15,050 nucleotides of DNA from an uncultured Oscillospiraceae bacterium. GTDB lineage: Bacteria > Bacillota > Clostridia > Oscillospirales > Oscillospiraceae. The position numbers and the translations under genes are program-made. The notes under the pieces were generated by a model. The model was not told the DNA's origin and did not search any database. It saw nothing but the letters and a program-made list of their open reading frames with translations. Positions within the stretch are counted from its first letter, which is position 1. Each line of letters begins with the position of its first letter. Shown here piece after piece: positions 7,738-13,186 of the stretch. The stretch is taken from assembly GCA_934661715.1 (NCBI GenBank), contig CAKUJL010000012.1, forward strand, positions 1 through 15,050. The letters are read 5' to 3'.

Positions 7738-8160
7738 TTACAGGAACTTGAACAGGTTCAGTCCGATCTCTTCGCTGAATTCCCGGTCGACACGGCCGTC
7801 GATCAACGTGACGATCATCTCGCACGTGGCGCTCACGACCGCGCGGTTGAGGTGTCCGCCGAAGACCTCGCCCTTGTCGTTGCCCGCGGACAGGTGCAGA
7901 TGACAGTAAAATTCGTCGTTTTTCGTGTTGATCGTGCCGGTGAGCGAGACGATCTCATACGCTCCCGTGAACGAGTTGGATTTGTACTGCTTGGTCGTCG
8001 TCTCCAGAACGCCGACGGTAAAGTCGTTGATCGCGCCGAGCGCCTGAATGGAGGCAAGCTTGATGTTCTCTTTTTCCGCCAGAACCCTGACGCTTTCCAA
8101 AATCTCCTCGCCCTTGTCGATGCGAACGACGAGCGTGCTTCCAAATTTGCGGTATTCCAT
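7738..8160 (-). CDS. PPC (DUF296) domain protein
   Basis: A 140-residue protein made of a single PPC/DUF296 domain. The signature includes IKLASIQALGAINDFTVG (33-50) and the histidines His87, His89 (CHLHLS) and His103 (GGHL), which in solved family members bind a metal at the trimer interface. In plants the domain is joined to AT-hooks in DNA-binding proteins. Bacterial members are single-domain and of unclear function, often labelled DNA-binding without direct proof; no AT-hook is seen here. The ATG at 8160 is chosen because AAGGAGG sits 7 bp upstream; an in-frame start at 8196 lacks a site and would add residues unlike the family. It lies 71 bp downstream of the sdpI-like gene and probably has its own promoter (8195-8200). 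Confidence 0.9.
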   Translation of the reverse strand: MEYRKFGSTLVVRIDKGEEILESVRVLAEKENIKLASIQALGAINDFTVGVLETTTKQYKSNSFTGAYEIVSLTGTINTKNDEFYCHLHLSAGNDKGEVFGGHLNRAVVSATCEMIVTLIDGRVDREFSEEIGLNLFKFL

Positions 8161-8194
8161 AAAAAGGCCTCCTTGAACTTCGTGGTATACCTGC

Positions 8195-8203
8195 ATTCTA
8201 GCA
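8195..8203 (-). promoter_or_regulatory. Possible extended -10 promoter of the PPC gene
   Basis: Minus strand TGCTAGAAT: the -10 box TAGAAT (8200-8195) is preceded by the TGn extended element, and no good -35 is visible at 16-18 bp. It would start transcription near 8188, about 28 bp ahead of the ATG. There is no terminator between the sdpI-like gene and this site, so read-through from upstream is also possible. Confidence 0.45.
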
Positions 8204-8231
8204 CACCGCGCGGGAAAAAGCTATCGCTCTT

Positions 8232-9335
8232 TTATCCGGCCTGCGCATTGACGCAGCGAGATAAAAGCTGCTCGTAAATTTCGCGTGTCGCGGCCTCGTC
8301 GGGGCCGTTTATGACGAGATACCGTCCGCCGATGCGAAGCACGACGTTGTATGGGCAGCCGGTGTAGGAATACCTTGTGTAATTTTCAAATTCGCGGTTC
8401 AAAAACGCACCGGCCAGCAGACGAAAGCTTCCGAGACCGTTCGTCCTTGTGCCCGCGTCGTCTGTTTCGCGAAGGGAAAGCTTCTCGACCGCCGCATAGC
8501 GCACGGTGAGATCGGGCCAGTAGCTTGCGTTCAGCGTAAAGGTCTCTTCGCCATATTCGACGCGGATATCGCCCGTAAAGAGCAAAACGCTCACAAAGGC
8601 AAACGACGCAAGTGTGATGGCCAGCGCCGCGATCATCACAGGTCGGCTCATCCGGCTGCGCGTCGGAAGGTCTCCTGTGTATGTTCCGGCGGCAACCTGC
8701 TTTTTGTAAAACCGGCAGGAATAGACGCACGGCACGATCGCGGCGGCAAAAATCGCGAAGACCATAAGGAAAACGAACCCCTTCGGAAGTGCCGCGCTGA
8801 TCGCGATCACAAGCCCGCAGCAGACCCAGACCTTTCCGGCAAACCGGTGCGTCGCGTTCCAGTTTTCTTCGCTTGCAAGCGTCCAAGGAAGCTTCAGGCC
8901 GAGCGTCGCGTTCTGCGTGCATTTGGGAAAGTAGTTTCCGATCACCGCGAACAAAAGCCCCAGCAGCAAAAGCCCCAGCCGCCCGACCGAAAAGGCGTTT
9001 TCCGCCGGAATGGCGAGCAGAAGCGCACTGTCGAAAAGCGACACGAGCGGGCAGACCCAGAGCATCACGCGGAACATTTTGTCGTTGCGGCCGGCATTCC
9101 GGGGGTCCGACGCCGTCAGAAGAACGCACAGCCAGTGCACCGCCAGCGTAAGAAGCGGAATGACGAACACGGCGATCGTCCGCGCACCGAAGCCGTCGGT
9201 GTGGCCGGTGAGCGCGTCCTGCGTCGACTGGAGCGACGGTAGCCGGTTCCAGAGCAAAAGCCCGACGAGCGCGGGCAGTAGGATGACAAACGAGGTCAGC
9301 GCCAGCTGCTTTTTGTTATTTTTGAGCATTTTCAT
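8232..9335 (-). CDS. SdpI-like membrane protein with extra C-terminal domain
   Basis: A 367-residue membrane protein. Residues about 12-206 hold six hydrophobic segments and the SdpI signature: GNYFPKC (133-139), then GLKLPWTLASEENWNATHRF (146-165). In Bacillus subtilis SdpI protects cells from the SdpC toxin and sequesters the repressor SdpR at the membrane. This homologue is much longer than B. subtilis SdpI (about 207 residues). After a seventh membrane segment (about 232-254) it has a C-terminal domain of about 110 residues, probably outside the cell, resembling bacterial PH-like domains (inference). The gene overlaps the sdpR-like gene by 20 bp. ATG 9335 is used here; ATG 9329 has better spacing (9 bp) from GAAGGGAG and may be the true start. 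No SdpC, SdpA or SdpB gene is nearby. Confidence 0.9.
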   Translation of the reverse strand: MKMLKNNKKQLALTSFVILLPALVGLLLWNRLPSLQSTQDALTGHTDGFGARTIAVFVIPLLTLAVHWLCVLLTASDPRNAGRNDKMFRVMLWVCPLVSLFDSALLLAIPAENAFSVGRLGLLLLGLLFAVIGNYFPKCTQNATLGLKLPWTLASEENWNATHRFAGKVWVCCGLVIAISAALPKGFVFLMVFAIFAAAIVPCVYSCRFYKKQVAAGTYTGDLPTRSRMSRPVMIAALAITLASFAFVSVLLFTGDIRVEYGEETFTLNASYWPDLTVRYAAVEKLSLRETDDAGTRTNGLGSFRLLAGAFLNREFENYTRYSYTGCPYNVVLRIGGRYLVINGPDEAATREIYEQLLSRCVNAQAG

Positions 9336-9597
9336 CGTCTCCCTTCAGATCGGTGATCCAGAGCATGATCTCCTCGAGCACCGAGGCGTTCAGCTCGTAG
9401 TAAATAAACTGCCCCTCGCGCGTATCGCGCACAAGCCCGGCCTCCTTCAGAACCGACAGATGCCGCGAAATGGACGCCGCCGTCACCGGAAAATGGCTCG
9501 TGATTTCGCCAGCGGACATCCTGCCGGACTTCAGAAGGTTCAGAATCTCGCGCCGGATGGGGTCAGCCAGCGCCTTGAGCGTCTGCTGCAAGCCCAA
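9316..9597 (-). CDS. SdpR-like ArsR-family autorepressor (TTG start)
   Basis: A 93-residue winged helix-turn-helix repressor. ALADPIRREILNLLKSGRMS opens the fold, the recognition region is TAASISRHLSVLKEAGLV, and the wing ends in EGQFIYYELN, all close to B. subtilis SdpR. The metal-binding cysteines of ArsR/SmtB sensors are absent, as in SdpR, which responds through SdpI instead of a metal. The start is called as TTG at 9597 because AAAGGAGG ends 7 bp upstream; the in-frame ATG at 9618 has no binding site and would lie only about 14 bases from the predicted transcript start. It probably represses its own promoter through the dyads at 9616-9636. Last 20 bp overlap the sdpI-like gene. Confidence 0.9.
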   Translation of the reverse strand: MGLQQTLKALADPIRREILNLLKSGRMSAGEITSHFPVTAASISRHLSVLKEAGLVRDTREGQFIYYELNASVLEEIMLWITDLKGDDENAQK

Positions 9598-9615
9598 ATC
9601 AAAACCTCCTTTTAA

Positions 9616-9636
9616 CATTTAACCAAAATGCTAAAT
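9616..9636. promoter_or_regulatory. Candidate SdpR operator
   Basis: Two overlapping dyads lie at the predicted start of the sdpR-sdpI transcript: CATTT-N5-AAATG (9616-9630) and ATTTA-N10-TAAAT (9617-9636). ArsR-family repressors bind AT-rich dyads of this kind over or just after their own promoter. Assignment to SdpR rests on position only. Confidence 0.5.
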
Positions 9637-9638
9637 AT

Positions 9639-9667
9639 AAAATACCGCAAACGAAGACGTTTGTCAA
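9639..9667 (-). promoter_or_regulatory. Promoter of the sdpR-sdpI operon
   Basis: Minus strand: -35 TTGACA (9667-9662), 17-bp spacer, -10 TATTTT (9644-9639). Transcription would begin near 9632, inside the candidate operator, giving a leader of about 35 bases that carries the AAAGGAGG site for the TTG start. Confidence 0.8.
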
Positions 9668-9675
9668 GGGGGAGA

Positions 9676-9704
9676 TTGACAAAGTGGAAAAGAGAAAGTA
9701 TAAT
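9676..9704 (+). promoter_or_regulatory. Consensus promoter of the TetR-type gene
   Basis: Plus strand: -35 TTGACA (9676-9681), exact 17-bp spacer, -10 TATAAT (9699-9704), a perfect sigma-A consensus. Its TTGACAA and the opposite-facing TTGTCAA (9661-9667) form a 7-bp inverted repeat with an 8-bp gap, so the two divergent promoters stand back to back. Confidence 0.88.
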
Positions 9705-9737
9705 GCTTGATATATAACAGCAGGGAAAGGCGGGGGC

Positions 9738-10364
9738 GTGATGGCGCCGAAGAACAAGTTTACCAGAGAAGAGATGACGCAGGCCGCGCTGCGCGTGGTG
9801 CGGGCCAAGGGACTCGACAGCGTGAGCGCAAAGAGCCTGGCTGCCGAGCTCGGCACGTCGACACAGCCGGTTTTTACGGCCTTCGGCTCGATGGACGGCG
9901 TCAAAAACGCGGTCTATGACGCGGCGGTGCGCGTGTACGACGATTACGCGGCGGCGGGTCTTCGCGAGAAGGTCCCGTTTTTCGGCGTCGGCATGCAGCA
10001 TATCCGCTTTGCGCGGGAAGAGCCTGAGCTCTACAGGCTCCTGTTCCTGACCAAAAAGCCCGGCGAAACGGGCAGGGCCATTTCCTCGATGGAGCATTTG
10101 CAGGAAACTGTGCGGCCGTCGCTCATGGAAATTTACCACATGAACGCGCAGGAGGCGGATGTCTATTTCCGCGACCTCTGGCTCGTGGTGCACAGCCTCG
10201 CGACGTTGATTGTGACCGGCGCGTGCCCGTATGAAGACAGCGAGATCGGCGCGATCCTCACCGGCGTGAGCGTCAGCATCTGCAAGGCCATCAAGGAAAT
10301 TCCGGGCTTCGCGGACGGCAGCTTCGACCGCGACAAAGTTTTCCCGTCGATCATCGGGACTTGA
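9738..10364 (+). CDS. TetR/AcrR family transcriptional regulator
   Basis: A protein of 208 residues (207 if ATG 9741 is used). The TetR-type DNA-binding domain is at about 7-56: FTREEMTQAALRVVRAKG, then SAKSLAAELGTSTQPVFTAF as the helix-turn-helix. The C-terminal helical domain (about 75-195) includes MQHIRFAREEPELYRLLF and is the ligand and dimer part; the ligand is unknown. GTG 9738 and ATG 9741 are adjacent, with AAAGG 7 or 10 bp upstream, and either could start. Its promoter is a perfect consensus, so it is likely well expressed unless repressed. It is divergent from sdpR-sdpI and could regulate itself and its neighbour through the shared inverted repeat (inference). Monocistronic, ended by a hairpin at 10384. 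Confidence 0.9.
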   Translation: MMAPKNKFTREEMTQAALRVVRAKGLDSVSAKSLAAELGTSTQPVFTAFGSMDGVKNAVYDAAVRVYDDYAAAGLREKVPFFGVGMQHIRFAREEPELYRLLFLTKKPGETGRAISSMEHLQETVRPSLMEIYHMNAQEADVYFRDLWLVVHSLATLIVTGACPYEDSEIGAILTGVSVSICKAIKEIPGFADGSFDRDKVFPSIIGT

Positions 10365-10383
10365 AAGAAATACAGTAACGAAG

Positions 10384-10419
10384 AACGCAGTGCGGCCAAT
10401 TTGGTCACACTGCGTTTTT
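10384..10419. terminator. Hairpin terminator between convergent genes
   Basis: A 9-bp perfect stem AACGCAGTG/CACTGCGTT (10384-10392 and 10408-10416), with a further GGCCA/TGGTC inner stem that includes one G-T pair, is followed by TTTTT on the plus strand. It ends the TetR-type transcript. On the minus strand the trailing sequence is less T-rich (CTTCGTT), so it is a weaker terminator for the anti-sigma-like gene that converges from the right. Confidence 0.85.
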
Positions 10420-10422
10420 GCG

Positions 10423-12054
10423 CTAATTTTCGACGATTCTTCGAACCTCGAGATAATAATGCGGCGTATCCATGTCCAGCGCCACGTCGTAAACGCCGTT
10501 TTCGAGGTCAAACCCGAAATTCTGCCGGACGATGTCGATGAGGCCGCGATCAATCAGGTGCGCGTTTTGCGCGGTAAATTGCAGATTGCTGGAAATTTTC
10601 GTCACCAGATCAAAGCCCTTGACGCCCTTGTTGTCTGTCCCCGCGCAGGAAAAATCGAAGCTTGCTTCCTTGCGGCCATTTGCCTCGAGCGTGACGCTGC
10701 CGTTTGCGGGAATGGTAATTTCGGCCTCCAGCCAGAACACACGCGCGACGCTGCTGACATCGTGCATCGCCTCAAAGCTGCCGCCCTCATACCGCTCGAC
10801 CGCGCCGCTTGACAAAACGCCGTACTGAAGTAAATGCTCCTTGAGAAGGCCAAAATACAGCTCGAACCATTCCGGAGACTGCGTTTCGGGAACCGCCCAG
10901 CTCTGCTCGTCGAGTTCCGCCAGCATCCGAAGGCTCGACTCGAGATCGCCCTCGCTGCGCGTGACCGTAACGCCCGCGTCGATGGTGTTTTTTGTGTCCC
11001 AGCCGCCGGTCACATAGCCCTGCGTGGTGAGGTTCCGGATATCGTCGCCGATGACGATGAGATAATAGCTTTCTCCGTATCGCGTCTCATTTTTCTGCGG
11101 AATGGAAAATCCCTTGCCCATGACGCCCTTTTCCTCGTCCCAGAGTCCGGCGTTGAAGCCGTAGGACAAAACGCACGTTTTGCTGTAGTCGAGGTCAAAC
11201 ATCACGCGAATCGTCGGGTTCGGGATCCCGGCCTTCTCGTCCTCCTCCGGGCCCCAGGGGTCCGTGAAGGTGTAAATTGTGACGGGAATGCTTGAAAAAT
11301 CGGGGAAATCGCCCATTGCGCGGTCTAAATATGTGCCGTCCTCCAGAAGTGCGGCGTAGCCCTCCCAGCTGTTGAGCTGGCGAAGATTGACGCTGCCTTC
11401 CGCTTCATTGCCGCTTCCCCAAGCGCCTTCAAAGCCGCCGGAGTAGCTGCCCGCGTGAAGCTTCGTCTCCAGTTCCGCGCCGTCCTGCGCCAGAGTCGGG
11501 CGAAGCGTCTGGAGAGAACCGAGGCTGGACGCGAAGGGGTAGAGGACGGAAACGGTTTGCGCTTCGTCCGACGAATTGGTGAGCGTGTAGGCGTCCGTCA
11601 CGAGAATATCGTCGGAATACTCGTAATACCCGCCCTCGGGGAACCATTCGTTGTAATCGTCCAGCACCTGCTGCCGCTCTTCGTCGGTCAGATCGGTGAG
11701 CGCCGCGGCTTCTTCCTCGTTCGAGACCCACACCGGCTCCCACGGCGAAAAATCGAGCGTCACATCGCGCGAAGCCGAAACCGCCGCGTTTTCCTCCTTG
11801 AGCGTCAGGGGAAACACGGGGCCCGCGTAGGACATGAAAACGCTTCCTTCCTCGTGTCCCGCGCCGCCTGCGCTGGCATTGCCGATGGGAAGCATCCGAA
11901 GAAGCCCCGCGCCGATAGAAATGACGAGCACAAAGCACGCCGCCAGCGCGGCCCATTTCCAAAAGTGCCGGTTCTTTTTCGGCGGCTCGTCGGCGTCCAG
12001 CACGTGTTCCTCTTTTACATCGCCGAGTAAATCGAGAAGCTGATCGGCCTGCAT
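10423..12054 (-). CDS. Membrane-anchored anti-sigma-like protein, ECF partner
   Basis: A 543-residue protein. It has a short cytoplasmic N-terminus (1-30, with QLLDLLGDVKEEHVLDADEP), one membrane helix (about 31-52, WKWAALAACFVLVISIGAGL) and a large extracytoplasmic region (about 55-543). I recall N-terminal motifs of the L-L-x-x-L-G-x-V type in clostridial proteins encoded next to ECF sigma factors, where they probably bind the sigma factor. The outer region is rich in Trp, Tyr and acidic residues and matches no family I can name; it may sense an envelope signal. The ATG at 12054 follows the sigma stop codon with no gap, and AAGGAGG lies within the end of the sigma gene, so translation is coupled. 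It lacks the usual cysteine-zinc anti-sigma motif, so the role is inferred from context. Confidence 0.75.
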   Translation of the reverse strand: MQADQLLDLLGDVKEEHVLDADEPPKKNRHFWKWAALAACFVLVISIGAGLLRMLPIGNASAGGAGHEEGSVFMSYAGPVFPLTLKEENAAVSASRDVTLDFSPWEPVWVSNEEEAAALTDLTDEERQQVLDDYNEWFPEGGYYEYSDDILVTDAYTLTNSSDEAQTVSVLYPFASSLGSLQTLRPTLAQDGAELETKLHAGSYSGGFEGAWGSGNEAEGSVNLRQLNSWEGYAALLEDGTYLDRAMGDFPDFSSIPVTIYTFTDPWGPEEDEKAGIPNPTIRVMFDLDYSKTCVLSYGFNAGLWDEEKGVMGKGFSIPQKNETRYGESYYLIVIGDDIRNLTTQGYVTGGWDTKNTIDAGVTVTRSEGDLESSLRMLAELDEQSWAVPETQSPEWFELYFGLLKEHLLQYGVLSSGAVERYEGGSFEAMHDVSSVARVFWLEAEITIPANGSVTLEANGRKEASFDFSCAGTDNKGVKGFDLVTKISSNLQFTAQNAHLIDRGLIDIVRQNFGFDLENGVYDVALDMDTPHYYLEVRRIVEN

Positions 12055-12609
12055 TCAATAGCCCTCCTTCCGTAGTGCCTCGCGCAGCTTTCCGCGTGTG
12101 CGGTGGAGCATCGAGGCGGTCTTGCTCTGCGTGAAGCCGAAGCGTTCGGCAATTTCCGCGATCGGGTCCAGATACCAGTACCGCCGCAGAAACACGCGCC
12201 GCTCTGTCTCCGGGAGCGAAGACAAAAACGTGTCCAGAAGTGACAAAAGCTCCTGCCGCAGCGCCTCGTCCTCCGCCGTATCGACGCTGGACACGCACCC
12301 GCTCAGCTCGTCCAGCGTCAGCGGAAGCTCCCCGCCGCCGCGTTTTTCCGCGGTATCGTGCCTCAAGCGGTCAATGGAGAGCCGCCGTGTAATTTTGCCC
12401 AGAAACGCGGAAAGCCGGTTCGGTTTGCTGGGCGGCATGGCGTTCCACGCGCTGTGATAGGTGTCGTTGACGCATTCCTGCGCGTCGAGCGTGTCGCGCA
12501 GAATGCCGTATGCAATGCGGTTTAAGTACCCGCCGTATTTTTCGCCGGTCTCTGCGATGGCCTGTTCCGAGCGGCTCCAATACAGCGCGATGATCTGTTC
12601 ATCGAGCAT
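12055..12609 (-). CDS. ECF-type RNA polymerase sigma factor
   Basis: A 184-residue sigma-70 family protein of the extracytoplasmic function class. Region 2 is at about 23-85: YLNRIAYGILRDTLDAQECV, NDTYHSAWNAMPP, then LGKITRRLSIDRLR. Region 4 is at about 125-180: LSSLPETERRVFLRRYW, with the helix-turn-helix IAEIAERFGFTQSKTASMLH and KLREALRKEG. Regions 1 and 3 are absent, as usual for this class. AAAGGAGG is 7 bp before ATG 12609. It is translationally coupled to the anti-sigma-like gene and divergent from the blaI-like gene. Targets are unknown; it may transcribe its own operon through an ECF-type site at 12722-12750. Confidence 0.93.
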   Translation of the reverse strand: MLDEQIIALYWSRSEQAIAETGEKYGGYLNRIAYGILRDTLDAQECVNDTYHSAWNAMPPSKPNRLSAFLGKITRRLSIDRLRHDTAEKRGGGELPLTLDELSGCVSSVDTAEDEALRQELLSLLDTFLSSLPETERRVFLRRYWYLDPIAEIAERFGFTQSKTASMLHRTRGKLREALRKEGY

Positions 12610-12733
12610 GGCCTCGCCTCCTTTCCTCTCCTGTCGTAAAACGCGGGGAGATATTGCGCCGGAAGAAAGTTTTTTTCATTTTATCATAAGAAAAAGCACA
12701 CCGCCAGAGGCGGAAAAATTTTACGACGATTTG

Positions 12734-12762
12734 TTGACAAATGTTAATCCATATGGTACCCT
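12734..12762 (+). promoter_or_regulatory. Promoter of the blaI-blaR1-like operon
   Basis: Plus strand: -35 TTGACA (12734-12739), 17-bp spacer, weak -10 TACCCT (12757-12762). A better-looking -10, TATAAC (12768-12773), has no matching -35. Predicted start is near 12769. The blaI-like ATG at 12805 has GGGAGG 7 bp upstream. Confidence 0.55.
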
Positions 12763-12782
12763 CAAGCTATAACAAACGTTAA
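12734..12782. promoter_or_regulatory. Paired candidate BlaI operators
   Basis: The 11-base word ACAAAYGTTAA occurs at 12737-12747 and 12772-12782. The first copy lies in a near-perfect dyad TTGACA-AA-TGTTAA (12734-12747) that coincides with the -35 box; the second, ATAACA-AA-CGTTAA (12769-12782), is a weaker dyad over the predicted start. BlaI/MecI-type repressors bind dyads with ACA/TGT half-sites over their own promoters, so these are the expected sites of autorepression. Confidence 0.55.
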
Positions 12783-12804
12783 CACGGACGCGGGAGGATG
12801 CAAC

Positions 12805-13185
12805 ATGGAACACCTGAGACTATCGGACGGGGAATGGAAGCTCATGAAGGCGCTCTGGGGAAAGCAGCCGTGCACGCTGGCGGAGCTGGTTTCGGCGTTG
12901 GACGCGGACACCGGCTGGAGCCGGGCGACGATTTTCATGATGCTCAAGCGTTTGATCGCCAAGGGCGCGGTCACGATGGACGACAGCGGAAAATTCCAGA
13001 AATACAGCGCGGCGATCACGTATTCTGACGTCGAGCCGGAGGAAACGGAGTCGTTTCTCTCCAAGGTCTATGGCGGCAGCGTGGGCATGATGGTCTCGAA
13101 TCTCGTCGATCGCGGCGCACTTTCGGAACAGGAAATTCAGGAGCTTCGCGCCATTCTGGACGCGGCGGAAACGCGGGAGGACTGA
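12805..13185 (+). CDS. BlaI/MecI/CopY family transcriptional repressor
   Basis: A 126-residue repressor. The N-terminal winged helix (1-75) begins LRLSDGEWKLMKALWG, has the recognition segment TGWSRATIFMMLKRLIAKGAV and the wing QKYSAAITYSD; the C-terminal dimer helices (about 76-122) end in SEQEIQELRAILD, as in BlaI. BlaI-type repressors are released when a partner BlaR1-type protease is activated. The segment matching the BlaI cleavage region reads VSNLVD and lacks the exact Asn-Phe bond cut in Staphylococcus, so the cleavage mode may differ. GGGAGG is 7 bp before the ATG, and the stop is 1 bp before the M56 peptidase start. It probably represses this operon through the dyads at 12734-12782. 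Confidence 0.93.
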   Translation: MEHLRLSDGEWKLMKALWGKQPCTLAELVSALDADTGWSRATIFMMLKRLIAKGAVTMDDSGKFQKYSAAITYSDVEPEETESFLSKVYGGSVGMMVSNLVDRGALSEQEIQELRAILDAAETRED

Positions 13186-13186
13186 C

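Larger units (their letters stand above)
12610..12804. promoter_or_regulatory. Divergent control region between sigma and blaI-like genes
   Basis: This 195-bp AT-richer gap separates two divergent regulatory operons. It holds the sigma-gene ribosome binding site (AAAGGAGG near 12617-12624, minus), a small hairpin CCGCC-AGA-GGCGG (12701-12713) that lacks a good T-tract, the blaI-like promoter and operators (12734-12782), and a possible ECF-type promoter (12722-12750, minus). A second minus-strand -10-like TATGAT lies near 12684-12689 without a clear -35. Confidence 0.5.

Noticed and set aside
9612..10553. A 313-codon minus-strand open frame opposite the TetR-type gene
   Set aside because: It crosses the divergent promoters and the terminator hairpin and has no recognisable domain. 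The TetR-type frame explains the sequence.
12701..12713. CCGCC-AGA-GGCGG hairpin as a terminator
   Set aside because: The stem is only 5 bp and no proper T-tract follows on either strand, and no gene ends here; both neighbours start from this gap.
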